A stretch of 64,000 bases of DNA, taken from positions 1 through 64,000 of the forward strand of contig JAFXVT010000045.1 of assembly GCA_017534835.1 (NCBI GenBank). The letters run 5' to 3'. Numbering within the stretch: position 1 is the stretch's first letter; each line of letters opens with the position of its first letter. A model generated the notes under the pieces. It saw only the letters and a list, made by a program, of their open reading frames with translations, was not told the origin of the DNA and made no database searches. Positions 48,745 through 56,755 of the stretch are shown here, piece after piece. The DNA is from Ruminococcus sp. (GTDB lineage Bacteria; Bacillota; Clostridia; Oscillospirales; Ruminococcaceae). The translations under genes were made by a program, and so were the position numbers.

Positions 48745-49794
48745 GTGGACGACAGAAAGCTGAAGGTACTCGCTGCTGTAGTTGACGAATATATCAGGAC
48801 CGGCGAGCCAGTCGGCTCGAAGACAATCTCACAGCTTGAACACATCAAAGCCTCATCCGCTACTATCCGGAACGATATGGCAGTGCTGGAGCAGCTGGGC
48901 TATCTTGAACAGCCCCACACATCAGCGGGAAGGATACCCACATATCTCGGATACAGGCTTTATATCGACGAGCTTATGACCCTTCCCGAGCTTTCGGACG
49001 AGGAGAAGGAAATGCTCGACGAAAGGCTCGGCGGCGAGGATACTCCCGAGGAGCTGCTCGTGCAGAATGCCGCAGCTGCCCTCACGGAGCTGACACAGTG
49101 CGCAGCTGTAGTCACGAATTCGGCTCCGCGGTTCTCGGTAATATCCAAGGTAGAGGTCATCCCGACCGGAAAACGCCTCTATGTTATCCTTCTGATAACG
49201 TCAAGCGGCAGTATAAAGAATAAGGCTTGCAGGCTTGAGTTCGACCTCAGCCACGAACAGCTCGATTTCTTTACCAAATATATAGACGAGAATCTCAGCG
49301 GTATCTCCGTTGAGGACCTCTCGGAGGAAATGCTCGACAAGATGATAGCTGCTGTGTCAGCCTATATGGTGACGCTCTCGCCGCTCGTTAAGGGCATATG
49401 CGAGCTCTCGGCAGACCTCAAGCAGCAGGAGCTGACCGTCAGCGGCGGAGAAAAGCTCCTCACCTGTGATGAACTCGATAAAATGGAGGTCGTCCGCTTC
49501 ATCGAGCACAAGCACGAGCTTACCGACCTGCTCGAGGATTCGTTCAGCGGCATACAGGTCAAGTTCGGAGCAGGCGGAAATTTCGCTATCGGCAACTCCA
49601 GCATGATAGTATCGAAATACCGCAAAAAAGGCAAGGATGCCGGTTCTCTCGGAATAATCGGTCCGATGAGAGTTGACTATAAAAAGATAATCCCCTACAT
49701 CGAATACCTGACAGGAAAAATATCAGACCTTATGTCGGGCGATGATGAGAATACCGAAACGGATCCCGGCGGAGCACCGCCGCAGGAACCGTAG
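48745..49794 (+). CDS. hrcA: Heat-inducible transcription repressor HrcA
   Basis: A 349-residue repressor that binds CIRCE and is kept active by the GroE chaperonin. The winged helix (1-85) reads DDRKLKVLAAVVDEYIRTGE, PVGSKTIS and SSATIRNDMAVLEQLGYLEQ with PHTSAGRIPT, followed by the GAF-like dimerisation domain and the C-terminal IGNSSMIVSKYRKKGK, IIGPMRVDYKKIIPYIEYLT. The GTG at 48745 has AAAGG upstream. It is the first gene of the hrcA-grpE-dnaK-dnaJ operon. Confidence 0.97.
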   Translation: MDDRKLKVLAAVVDEYIRTGEPVGSKTISQLEHIKASSATIRNDMAVLEQLGYLEQPHTSAGRIPTYLGYRLYIDELMTLPELSDEEKEMLDERLGGEDTPEELLVQNAAAALTELTQCAAVVTNSAPRFSVISKVEVIPTGKRLYVILLITSSGSIKNKACRLEFDLSHEQLDFFTKYIDENLSGISVEDLSEEMLDKMIAAVSAYMVTLSPLVKGICELSADLKQQELTVSGGEKLLTCDELDKMEVVRFIEHKHELTDLLEDSFSGIQVKFGAGGNFAIGNSSMIVSKYRKKGKDAGSLGIIGPMRVDYKKIIPYIEYLTGKISDLMSGDDENTETDPGGAPPQEP

Positions 49795-49810
49795 AAAGGA
49801 GCATACACCG

Positions 49811-50380
49811 GTGGAAGACAAGATATTGGACAATGAGCTCCCCGAAGAGGAGCTGGACGAGGAAGTCATCGGCGATGCAGCTGAAGAGGAAGACGAGATG
49901 CTTGAGGAGGACGCTGCTGCAAGCGAATACAACGACAGCGCAGCACAGTTCTCCGAGCTCGAGGACGCACTCGCAGAGGCAAACGATAAGTATCTCAGGC
50001 TCTTCGCTGAGTACGACAACTACAGGAAGCGCACAGCAAGAGAAAAGGCGGATACGTATTCAAATGCGTCTGCAAAGTGCATAGAGACTCTCCTGCCCGT
50101 TATCGACAGCTTTGAGCGCTCGCTCGAGGCTGAATGCAGCGATGAGAACTTCAAGAACGGAATGAGTATGATATTCGGTCAGATGCAGGATTTCCTGACA
50201 AAGATGAACGTATCCGAGATAGAAGCTCTCGGCGCGGAATTCGACCCGAATTTCCATAACGCTATCCAGCAGCTCGACGGAACAGACTACGAGAGCAATC
50301 ACGTATGTCAGGTGTTCCAGAAGGGCTATATGCTCGGTGATAAGCTGATACGTCCGGCTATGGTAGCCGTTGCGATTTAG
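49811..50380 (+). CDS. grpE: Nucleotide exchange factor GrpE, GTG start
   Basis: A 189-residue co-chaperone that releases ADP from DnaK. It has a very acidic N-terminus (about 45 residues, dominated by Glu/Asp), a coiled coil (ALAEANDKYLRLFAEYDNYR with KRTAREKADTYSNAS), and the C-terminal beta wing with VSEIEALGAEFDPNFHNAIQ and VFQKGYMLGDKLIRPAMVAV. The GTG at 49811 has AAAGGAG 9 bases upstream. The frame could be extended into the hrcA end, but that part lacks the family pattern. Confidence 0.97.
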   Translation: MEDKILDNELPEEELDEEVIGDAAEEEDEMLEEDAAASEYNDSAAQFSELEDALAEANDKYLRLFAEYDNYRKRTAREKADTYSNASAKCIETLLPVIDSFERSLEAECSDENFKNGMSMIFGQMQDFLTKMNVSEIEALGAEFDPNFHNAIQQLDGTDYESNHVCQVFQKGYMLGDKLIRPAMVAVAI

Positions 50381-50443
50381 CCGTCAGCTGAGCAAACATC
50401 CAAAAGTAAACAATAACATTTAATGTTTTAGGAGGAAATAATT

Positions 50444-52294
50444 ATGGGAAAGATAATTGGTATCGATCTTGGTACAACAAACTCATGCGTAGCTGTTATG
50501 GAGGGCGGTAATGCCGTCGTTATCCCCAACAGCGAGGGCGCAAGAACTACACCTTCAGTTGTCGCTTTCACAAACAGCGGCGAGCGTCTTGTAGGTCAGG
50601 TCGCAAAGAGACAGGCTATCACGAACCACGACAGAACAGTTTCTTCTATCAAGAGACATATGGGTTCAAACTATAAGGTATCCATCGACGGAAAGAACTA
50701 CACTCCTCAGGAAATTTCAGCTATGATCCTTCAGAAGCTCAAGGCTGACGCAGAGGCTTACCTCGGCGAGACTGTAACTGAGGCTGTTATCACAGTTCCC
50801 GCTTACTTCACAGACTCACAGAGACAGGCTACAAAAGACGCAGGTCAGATCGCAGGTCTCAACGTAAGACGTATCATCAACGAGCCTACAGCTGCGGCTC
50901 TCTCATACGGTATCGACAAGGAAGAGGAGCAGACAGTTATGGTCTACGACCTCGGCGGCGGTACATTCGATGTATCCATCATCGAGATGGGCGAGGACGT
51001 ACAGCAGGTACTTGCTACAGCAGGCAACAACCGTCTCGGCGGCGATGACTTCGACCAGCGCATCATCAACTGGATAGTTGAAGAGTTCAAGAAGTCTGAG
51101 GGCGTTGACCTCTCGCAGGACAAGATGGCTGCACAGAGACTCAAGGACGCTGCTGAAAAGGCTAAGATAGAGCTTTCTTCCACAACAACTTCCAACATCA
51201 ACATTCCTTTCATCACTGTTGATGCTACAGGCACTCCCAAGCACCTCGACCTCACTCTCACACAGGCTAAGTTCAACGAGCTCACAGCTGACCTCGTTGA
51301 GGCTACTATGGGACCTGTTAGACAGGCTCTCAGCGACAGCGGACTCAACATCGGCGAGATAAACAAGGTCCTTATGGTCGGCGGTTCTTCAAGAATACCT
51401 GCTGTTCAGGACGCAGTAAAGAAGCTCATCGGCAAGGATCCCTTCAAGGGCATCAACCCTGATGAGTGCGTAGCTCTCGGTGCTGCATATCAGGGCGGTG
51501 TTCTCGGCGGCGACGTCAAGAACGGTCTGCTCCTCCTCGATGTTACTCCGCTTTCACTCGGTATCGAGACAGCAGGCGGCGTATGCACAAGAATGATCGA
51601 GAGAAACACAACTATCCCGACAAAGAAGTCTCAGATATTCTCGACCTACTCCGACAATCAGCCTGCCGTTGACATCAACGTTCTCCAGGGTGAGCGTGAG
51701 TTCGCAAGAGACAACAAGCAGCTCGGTACATTCCGTCTCGACGGTATCGCTCCGGCTCCCAGAGGTATCCCTCAGATCGAGGTAACATTCGATATCGACC
51801 AGAACGGTATCGTTCACGTTTCCGCTAAGGACCTCGGCACAGGCAAGGAGCAGAACATCACTATCACTTCTTCGACAAATATGTCCAAGGAAGACATCGA
51901 CAAGGCTGTCAAGGAAGCTGAGCAGTATGCTGCTGAGGACAAGAAGCGCCGCGAGCAGGTAGACACCAAGAACGAGGCTGAGCAGCTCGTATTCCAGTGC
52001 GAGAAGGCTCTTGCAGACTTCGGCGACAAGGTATCCGCTGACGAGAAGGCTAACATCGAGGCAAAGGCTTCTGCACTCAGATCTGCTATCGCAGCAGACA
52101 ACAACGATGAGATAAAGAGCCTCAAGGAAGAGCTCCAGAAGGCATTCTACGATCTCTCGGCAAAGATCTATCAGCAGGCTAACCCCAACGGCGGCGGTAT
52201 CGATCCTTCACAGTTCGCTAATATGGGCGGCGAGGCTGATACAAGCAGCTCAGACGACGACGGCGTAGTTGACGCTGACTTCACAGAGGTATAA
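50444..52294 (+). CDS. dnaK: Chaperone DnaK (Hsp70)
   Basis: A 616-residue Hsp70. Signatures are [18 protein letters not shown] at the start, [17 protein letters not shown] at about 166-182, [14 protein letters not shown], the linker [19 protein letters not shown] and the acidic C-terminus [13 protein letters not shown]. The Gram-positive form lacks the extra N-terminal segment of Gram-negative DnaK. AGGAGG lies before the ATG. Codon use is heavily biased towards a few preferred codons, as in rpsT and dnaJ, indicating high expression. Confidence 0.98.
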   Translation: MGKIIGIDLGTTNSCVAVMEGGNAVVIPNSEGARTTPSVVAFTNSGERLVGQVAKRQAITNHDRTVSSIKRHMGSNYKVSIDGKNYTPQEISAMILQKLKADAEAYLGETVTEAVITVPAYFTDSQRQATKDAGQIAGLNVRRIINEPTAAALSYGIDKEEEQTVMVYDLGGGTFDVSIIEMGEDVQQVLATAGNNRLGGDDFDQRIINWIVEEFKKSEGVDLSQDKMAAQRLKDAAEKAKIELSSTTTSNINIPFITVDATGTPKHLDLTLTQAKFNELTADLVEATMGPVRQALSDSGLNIGEINKVLMVGGSSRIPAVQDAVKKLIGKDPFKGINPDECVALGAAYQGGVLGGDVKNGLLLLDVTPLSLGIETAGGVCTRMIERNTTIPTKKSQIFSTYSDNQPAVDINVLQGEREFARDNKQLGTFRLDGIAPAPRGIPQIEVTFDIDQNGIVHVSAKDLGTGKEQNITITSSTNMSKEDIDKAVKEAEQYAAEDKKRREQVDTKNEAEQLVFQCEKALADFGDKVSADEKANIEAKASALRSAIAADNNDEIKSLKEELQKAFYDLSAKIYQQANPNGGGIDPSQFANMGGEADTSSSDDDGVVDADFTEV

Positions 52295-52300
52295 GGAACT

Positions 52301-52474
52301 GTGAGTCAGGGCACTAAAAGCCTCATCAGGTATGCGGTCATCATTGCGGCACTTGTCGCAGCGATCTGGTTCGGACTCAAGTGGTTCGGCGGAGTTGCGA
52401 AAGACAATGCAGGTGACTACGACGGCGGAAAAGGCCGGGCTGAAGATATAGTGGAAGACCAGATCAATGGTTGA
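52301..52474 (+). CDS. Small single-pass membrane protein between dnaK and dnaJ, GTG start
   Basis: A 57-residue protein from GTG 52301 to TGA 52472-52474, 6 bases after the dnaK stop. It has a short polar N-terminus (SQGTKSLIR), one membrane helix at about 10-29 (YAVIIAALVAAIWFGLKWFG), and an acidic tail (DNAGDYDGGKGRAEDIVEDQ) that would lie outside or inside depending on orientation. The ribosome site is AAGGA close to the start, or AGAGG 10 bases upstream. The frame is open and compositionally protein-like, and a hairpin follows at 52481-52510. I know no such gene in the standard operon. Its position implies heat-shock co-expression. Confidence 0.65.
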   Translation: MSQGTKSLIRYAVIIAALVAAIWFGLKWFGGVAKDNAGDYDGGKGRAEDIVEDQING

Positions 52475-52480
52475 ATAAAG

Positions 52481-52510
52481 CTTTTAGGGCAGGAAAACCA
52501 CCTGCCCTAA
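52481..52510 (+). terminator. Hairpin between the small membrane gene and dnaJ
   Basis: 10-bp stem TTAGGGCAGG/CCTGCCCTAA (52484-52493 with 52501-52510), extended by flanking CTT/AAG pairing. No T-run follows. It may attenuate or process the message ahead of dnaJ. Confidence 0.5.
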
Positions 52511-52526
52511 AGGTGTATTTACTCCA

Positions 52527-52563
52527 ATTCATAATTCATGATCATGGATTATGAATTATGAAT
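52527..52563. repeat. AT-rich palindrome upstream of dnaJ
   Basis: 13-bp perfect arms ATTCATAATTCAT (52527-52539)/ATGAATTATGAAT (52551-52563), themselves built from a repeated ATTCATA-type unit, lie 23 bases before the dnaJ ATG. Such palindromes are often mobile or slipped sequences; a regulatory use is possible. Confidence 0.55.
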
Positions 52564-52585
52564 CTATACGAACGGAGAATAGAAT

Positions 52586-53734
52586 ATGGCAGAAAAAAGA
52601 GATTACTATGAAGTCCTCGGTATCCAGAAGGGTGCTACGGAGGACGAGATAAAAAAAGCCTTCCGTAAGAAGGCAAGAGAGAATCACCCCGACCTTCATC
52701 CGGACGATCCCTCATACGTTGAGAAGTTTCAGGAGATAAACGAGGCGAACGAGGTGCTTTCCGACCCGGAAAAGCGTGCAAAGTACGACCAGTTCGGACA
52801 CGCCGGTGTTGACCCCAACTACGGCGGAGCAGGCGGTATGGACGGCTTCGGCGGATTCGGAGATATGGGCGATATACTCGAGAGCATTTTCGGCGGCTTC
52901 GGCGGCTTCGGCGGCGGAGCTTCACGCTCAAACGCTAACGCTCCGAGACGAGGCTCAGACCTTCAGGAGTCTGTTACTATCAACTTTATGGAAGCCTGCA
53001 ACGGCAAAAAGCAGGAGATAAAGCTATTCCGCATGGCTGTCTGTGATTCGTGCCACGGCTCGGGCGCTGATGCCGGAACTACCTCCGAGATATGCCCGGA
53101 CTGTCAGGGACGCGGCAGCATCAAGGCTACTCAGCGTACACCGTTCGGTGCTATCTCATCGACAAAGCCGTGTCCTCACTGCGGAGGAAAGGGCAAGATA
53201 GTGAAGAATCCCTGCTCAAAGTGCCGCGGCGTGGGCAGAACAAGAGTTCAGAAGACCGTCACTGTCGACATTCCTGCCGGTATAGATGACGGACAGACGA
53301 TCCGTCTCAGCGGACAGGGCGACTGCGGTATCAACGGCGGACCTGCCGGAGATCTTCTCCTCAACATATCCGTAAGGAACCACCCTCTCTTTACACGTGA
53401 GGGCTACGATATACACTGTGATATACCCGTTACTTACCTCGATGCTGTCCTCGGTGCAGACATAACTGTTCCGACTATCGACGGCGACGTAAGATACAAC
53501 ATCGCAGAGGGAACACAGAACGGTACTGTATTCCGTCTCAAGGGCAAGGGCGTCAAGAAGGTGAACCGTCCCGAGCGCGGCAACCAGTACGTCAAGATAT
53601 ACGTCGAGGTACCGAAGAACCTCACGAAAAAGCAGAAGGACCTTCTCCGTGCATTCGAGTCCTCGCTCACTGAGAAGAACTACGCAAAGCGTCAGAGCTT
53701 TTTTGACAAGCTCAAGCAGAAGTTTGATTTCTGA
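52586..53734 (+). CDS. dnaJ: Chaperone DnaJ (Hsp40)
   Basis: A 382-residue type I Hsp40. The J domain is at 4-70, with HPD in RENHPDLHPDD. A Gly/Phe-rich linker follows at about 75-115 (FGGFGDMGDILESIFGGFGG). The zinc domain has CDSCHGSGA, CPDCQGRG, CPHCGGKG and CSKCRGVG, and the C-terminal substrate-binding domains run to 382. GGAGAATAGAAT precedes the ATG. It closes the heat-shock operon, ending in the terminator at 53752. Confidence 0.98.
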   Translation: MAEKRDYYEVLGIQKGATEDEIKKAFRKKARENHPDLHPDDPSYVEKFQEINEANEVLSDPEKRAKYDQFGHAGVDPNYGGAGGMDGFGGFGDMGDILESIFGGFGGFGGGASRSNANAPRRGSDLQESVTINFMEACNGKKQEIKLFRMAVCDSCHGSGADAGTTSEICPDCQGRGSIKATQRTPFGAISSTKPCPHCGGKGKIVKNPCSKCRGVGRTRVQKTVTVDIPAGIDDGQTIRLSGQGDCGINGGPAGDLLLNISVRNHPLFTREGYDIHCDIPVTYLDAVLGADITVPTIDGDVRYNIAEGTQNGTVFRLKGKGVKKVNRPERGNQYVKIYVEVPKNLTKKQKDLLRAFESSLTEKNYAKRQSFFDKLKQKFDF

Positions 53735-53751
53735 TGATATAAGCAGTTATT

Positions 53752-53793
53752 CAGGCAGATATTTCCGGCTTCCGGAGTGTCTGCCTGTTTTTG
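53752..53793 (+). terminator. Terminator of the heat-shock operon
   Basis: Stem CAGGCAGA/TCTGCCTG (53752-53759 with 53780-53787) enclosing an inner TCCGG/CCGGA stem, then TTTTTGTC. Confidence 0.85.
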
Positions 53794-53905
53794 TCTGAGA
53801 CCTCACTCGAAGTATACCGGATATGCAGCGCAGCCCCCCGGCTTTTCTGCGCGCTTTTTACGTTACGGACAAAACGCAGATGAGCCTTTTTGTGCAAAAC
53901 TGCCT

Positions 53906-53990
53906 TTGAATTATCCGGCGAAAGATGTTATAATAAAAGTGTAATAAAAGCCCGCTTTTAGGCGGTTATTGCCCCGGACCTCCTTCGGGG
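53906..53990 (+). promoter_or_regulatory. Promoter and leader hairpins of the CarD-like gene
   Basis: TTGAAT (53906-53911), 17 bases, TATAAT (53929-53934). The leader holds CCCCG-GACCTCCTT-CGGGG (53972-53990), whose loop contains ACCTCC, complementary to the gene's GAGGTG ribosome site at 54025-54030. Loop pairing could hide the ribosome site. The rest of the 300-base gap 53735-54036 shows only the dnaJ terminator and unremarkable sequence. Confidence 0.6.
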
Positions 53991-54036
53991 AGCGCGAATC
54001 ACATTTATTGATGTCTTTTTTTATGAGGTGATACTT

Positions 54037-54534
54037 ATGTATAACGTGAACGATGTTGTGATGTATGGAACATATGGCATTTGTAAGATAACAGCGGTCG
54101 AAAAGCGCAATTTTACGGGCGAGGAACAGGAGTATTACATTCTCAGGCATATCAGTCCGGATAAGAACACATTCTATGTTCCGAAGGAAAACGAAGCCGC
54201 TCTGAGCAAGATGCATACTGTCTGCACGAGGGCGGAGGCAGATGACCTTATCTCGCATATGGATTCAGAGAGATCAATATGGATAGAGAACGATGCAAGG
54301 CGCAAGGAGGAGTATGGCAGGATACTGAAAAATGCCGACAAGCACGAGCTGATAATGCTCATAAAGACGCTTTATCTCCGCCGCAAGGAGCTTGCTGCAA
54401 GCGGCAGGAAGCTCCGCTCATCAGACGAGAATTTTCTCAATACCGCCGAGAATATGCTGTTCGAGGAATTCGCATATGCTCTTGACATAGACCGAAGCGA
54501 TGTGGTCGGATACATAGAGAAGCATATCGCATAA
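54037..54534 (+). CDS. CarD-like transcription regulator
   Basis: A 165-residue protein of the CarD/CdnL group, which binds the RNA polymerase beta subunit near the promoter. The N-terminal Tudor-like RNAP-binding part reads YNVNDVVMYGTYGICKITAV and EYYILRHISPDKNTFYVPKE. The helical C-terminal part includes IWIENDARRKEEYGRILKNA, ELIMLIKTLYLRRKELAASG and ENMLFEEFAYALDIDRSDVV. The ATG at 54037 has GAGGTG 6 bases upstream. In Firmicutes such proteins may act more locally than mycobacterial CarD; targets here are unknown. Confidence 0.9.
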   Translation: MYNVNDVVMYGTYGICKITAVEKRNFTGEEQEYYILRHISPDKNTFYVPKENEAALSKMHTVCTRAEADDLISHMDSERSIWIENDARRKEEYGRILKNADKHELIMLIKTLYLRRKELAASGRKLRSSDENFLNTAENMLFEEFAYALDIDRSDVVGYIEKHIA

Positions 54535-54564
54535 CATTTCGCAATGCGCAAAACAAAGCAAAAG

Positions 54565-54610
54565 AAAAAAGCTGTGCATAAGGGGGCTCCCCTTATGCAC
54601 AGCTTTTTTT
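54565..54610. terminator. Strong bidirectional terminator
   Basis: A stem of about 20 bp (54565-54585 with 54589-54609): AAAAAAGCTGTGCATAAGG and its complement, with A- and T-runs on both sides. It serves the CarD-like gene and the converging DUF4190 gene. Confidence 0.9.
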
Positions 54611-54626
54611 GTTTGTAAGTATTCGA

Positions 54627-54968
54627 TCAGAATAAGAAGAAAGCACCGCTGTTGTAGCCCTTCTCAAAGCCTTCCATAAATGCGTCTGTGAAGCTCTTTG
54701 AGTCACCGCCGCCGAGAAGACCGATGATAGTCAGCACTATGTATGCAACGATACCTACAGCACCGCAGATGATACCTGCAAGAGCCATACCGCCTCCGGG
54801 AAGATTCTTCTTCTTGGAGATGATACCGGTTACGATAGCACCGATACCGCATACCGGGCTGAGACAGCAGCAGCATGAGATAAGTGCAGCGATACCGAGG
54901 CAGAGAGACACGATAGAAAGTGCCTTTGAACCCTGCGGCTCGGGTGAATAAGGATTGTATTCGTCCAT
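54627..54968 (-). CDS. DUF4190-family small membrane protein
   Basis: A 113-residue protein with a polar N-terminus (DEYNPYSPEPQGSK) and two helices: SIVSLCLGIAALISCCCCLS and AGIICGAVGIVAYIVLTIIG. They are separated by the family motif GIGAIVTGIISKKKNLPGGGMALAGI. A cluster of four Cys lies in the first helix. DUF4190 proteins have no defined function. Promoter at 55005-55033. Confidence 0.85.
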   Translation of the reverse strand: MDEYNPYSPEPQGSKALSIVSLCLGIAALISCCCCLSPVCGIGAIVTGIISKKKNLPGGGMALAGIICGAVGIVAYIVLTIIGLLGGGDSKSFTDAFMEGFEKGYNSGAFFLF

Positions 54969-55004
54969 TTTTCAGTTCCTCCTGAGAAATTATTTACATA
55001 TATT

Positions 55005-55033
55005 ATATTATCACAGTTTTGTCACTTTGTCAA
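55005..55033 (-). promoter_or_regulatory. Promoter of the DUF4190 gene at 54627
   Basis: Minus strand TTGACA (55028-55033), 17 bases, TAATAT (55005-55010). The stretch from -20 to -10 (AAAACTGTGATAATAT) is identical to that of the next gene's promoter at 55304-55332. Confidence 0.8.
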
Positions 55034-55081
55034 TGAATCATTACAAATTTTTTCAAAAGGTGAGATTTTTACTTATATTTT

Positions 55082-55270
55082 TTATTCGGACCTTTTAGGC
55101 TTTGATACTATACGGCAGATGACTGCGCCGGCTCCGAAAATAAGACCGGGGATACCCATACAGCAGCCCGTTGCGAGTGCGGTGACTACCGATAAGATAC
55201 CGAGTACAACTGATGCGGTCGAAAAAGCCTTTGAGATCTGCTTTTTTGTGGAAGGATCGTGAATGTCCAT
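55082..55270 (-). CDS. Small membrane protein, DUF4190-like fragment or relative
   Basis: A 62-residue protein with a short polar start (DIHDPSTKKQISKAF) and two adjacent helices (TASVVLGILSVVTALATGCC, MGIPGLIFGAGAVICRIVSK). The helix pattern is that of the neighbouring DUF4190 proteins without the second half. The ribosome site AGGAGG is perfect and it has its own promoter. It may be a minimal family member. Confidence 0.75.
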   Translation of the reverse strand: MDIHDPSTKKQISKAFSTASVVLGILSVVTALATGCCMGIPGLIFGAGAVICRIVSKPKRSE

Positions 55271-55303
55271 ATCATTTCCTCCTGTGAGGTATATTTTATA
55301 AAC

Positions 55304-55332
55304 ATATTATCACAGTTTTATCTGTTTGTCAA
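55304..55332 (-). promoter_or_regulatory. Promoter of the gene at 55082
   Basis: Minus strand TTGACA (55327-55332), 17 bases, TAATAT (55304-55309), nearly identical to the promoter at 55005-55033. Confidence 0.8.
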
Positions 55333-55410
55333 TGTAGAATTGAGCAATATTTCTCAGCAGAACCGTTTTTGGCGATAGGTCACGCAGCGTTTGTGACAGA
55401 TCCGGAAATG

Positions 55411-55441
55411 AAAAATGCTCCGGATATTTCGGAGCATTTTC
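55411..55441 (-). terminator. Terminator of the gene at 55448
   Basis: 11-bp stem AAAATGCTCCG/CGGAGCATTTT with a 7-base loop and TTTTTC following on the minus strand. Confidence 0.85.
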
Positions 55442-55447
55442 TGTGAC

Positions 55448-55684
55448 TCAGAATAATACAGGAAGGAATGCCGAGTTTGCTGACATACCCACAATAAGAG
55501 GGAGACCAACAGTGAGGCAGCAGGAAAGAAGGATACATACAACAGTTGCAATGATAGCTGCTAAAAGGTACTTCTTACCAACTTCCTTGTTTCCCTTGTT
55601 CATCTCAACGATACCGAGAATGATACCGACGATAGGAAAGCAGATCGAAAGGATCATTAAGCCGACATTTACTTTAGGTTCCAT
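55448..55684 (-). CDS. Small two-helix membrane protein
   Basis: A 78-residue protein with helices at about 6-25 (VGLMILSICFPIVGIILGIV) and 40-65 (LLAAIIATVVCILLSCCLTV), joined by a charged loop EMNKGNKEVGKKY. Related to the DUF4190-type neighbours by layout but not by the GGGMALAG motif. TAGGAGG precedes the ATG. Promoter at 55722-55750. Confidence 0.75.
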   Translation of the reverse strand: MEPKVNVGLMILSICFPIVGIILGIVEMNKGNKEVGKKYLLAAIIATVVCILLSCCLTVGLPLIVGMSANSAFLPVLF

Positions 55685-55721
55685 AACTTGTTCCTCCTAA
55701 GAAATAAAATTTACATATACT

Positions 55722-55750
55722 ATGTTATCACATATTTATACCGTTGTCAA
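55722..55750 (-). promoter_or_regulatory. Promoter of the gene at 55448
   Basis: Minus strand TTGACA (55745-55750), 17 bases, TAACAT (55722-55727). It shares the TGTGATAA element with the two promoters before it. Confidence 0.75.
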
Positions 55751-55812
55751 TACATCATTTCTACAATATTTGTTCAAAAATTGCTGTATATTCGTTATTT
55801 CTGTATTTATTG

Positions 55813-56247
55813 TCAATAGGAGTAATAGTCATAGCTTGTTGAGCTGTCAGATATTATTGCTATTATGTATATGACAACGAGCACTGCCGCTGCAATTAGC
55901 GTAAGAACTATCGAAGCGCCTCCGGTAATGACGCCTGCAAGAGCCATACCGTGTCCCTTCTGATTCGTTTTTGACTTCATCTGGAGCACACCTGTGATGA
56001 TCGCGGCGATAGCAACCGGAAGATTTGCTCCGTATGAGAAGCAGCAGCAGAATACGGTTATCACAGCCGATACTATGCCAAGTATCATTGAGACTATCGC
56101 GAGGGGATTTGTCTTTTCGACGGGCTGATATGGCGGCTGTCCGTAATAATTGCCATTGTTCTGATACTGGTCATACGGGCTGTTCATATAGCCGTAGTTT
56201 CTGTTATCCACGTTGTCATACTTAGGGTCATAGTATCCGTTATCCAT
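55813..56247 (-). CDS. DUF4190-family membrane protein with Tyr/Asn-rich N-terminus
   Basis: A 144-residue protein. The first 50 residues are rich in Tyr, Asn, Asp and Pro (DNGYYDPKYDNVDNRNYGYM). Two helices follow with the DUF4190 pattern (PLAIVSMILGIVSAVITVFC, then KGHGMALAGVITGGASIVLT). The ATG at 56245 has AGGAGG 6 bases upstream; the longer frame adds 14 residues without a ribosome site. It follows the DUF2752 gene by about 70 bases and a hairpin. Confidence 0.85.
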   Translation of the reverse strand: MDNGYYDPKYDNVDNRNYGYMNSPYDQYQNNGNYYGQPPYQPVEKTNPLAIVSMILGIVSAVITVFCCCFSYGANLPVAIAAIITGVLQMKSKTNQKGHGMALAGVITGGASIVLTLIAAAVLVVIYIIAIISDSSTSYDYYSY

Positions 56248-56280
56248 ATATATCCTCCTTTTATTGAAAGGGTTATCAAA

Positions 56281-56315
56281 AAGGTACACCGGAATGATCT
56301 GGTGTACCTTTTTTT
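56281..56315. terminator. Terminator of the DUF2752 gene
   Basis: 10-bp stem AAGGTACACC/GGTGTACCTT (56281-56290 with 56301-56310) with T-runs on both sides. Confidence 0.85.
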
Positions 56316-56319
56316 GCTA

Positions 56320-56733
56320 TCAGGCGACTGCCGTGGGGATAGGTGCTAATATCGGGAAGAAATTCCGTACAACGTAGAATATCAGCAGTACGATCAGCAA
56401 TCCGAGCCATACCCACGGATTCCGCGGAACGAGTTTTATCTTTTTGCCGCAGACATCAGCTGCAAGCTCGATATAACCGCCTAACCCAAACAAGCAGAGT
56501 ATAGGTATCAGCGGATTGTTCCTGAGTGCTGTCAAAGGCTTCAGCTTAAAAAGAGCAGTCACTGCCCGGGTGTTTCCGCAGCCGGGACAATGGTAGCCTG
56601 TTATTTCGTGGAACCAGCAGGGACCAAGAAGTGAGCCTACCCACAGCAGCTTTTGCCTCAAAAAATAGACGAGGAGCAAAAGCAGCGGGATACAAGCGAG
56701 AACAAGTATCTTCGCCTTTTTATCTTTAGTCAT
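56320..56733 (-). CDS. DUF2752-domain membrane protein
   Basis: A 137-residue protein with three helices. The family motif CWFHEITGYHCPGCGNTRAV lies at about 39-58, after the first helix (ILVLACIPLLLLLVYFL). The conserved Cys-Pro-Gly-Cys-Gly and Thr-Arg are intact and may bind a metal. DUF2752 genes are often next to TM2/DUF4190-type genes, as here. Function is unknown. Confidence 0.9.
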   Translation of the reverse strand: MTKDKKAKILVLACIPLLLLLVYFLRQKLLWVGSLLGPCWFHEITGYHCPGCGNTRAVTALFKLKPLTALRNNPLIPILCLFGLGGYIELAADVCGKKIKLVPRNPWVWLGLLIVLLIFYVVRNFFPILAPIPTAVA

Positions 56734-56755
56734 TTATCAACATCGCCTTACTGTT

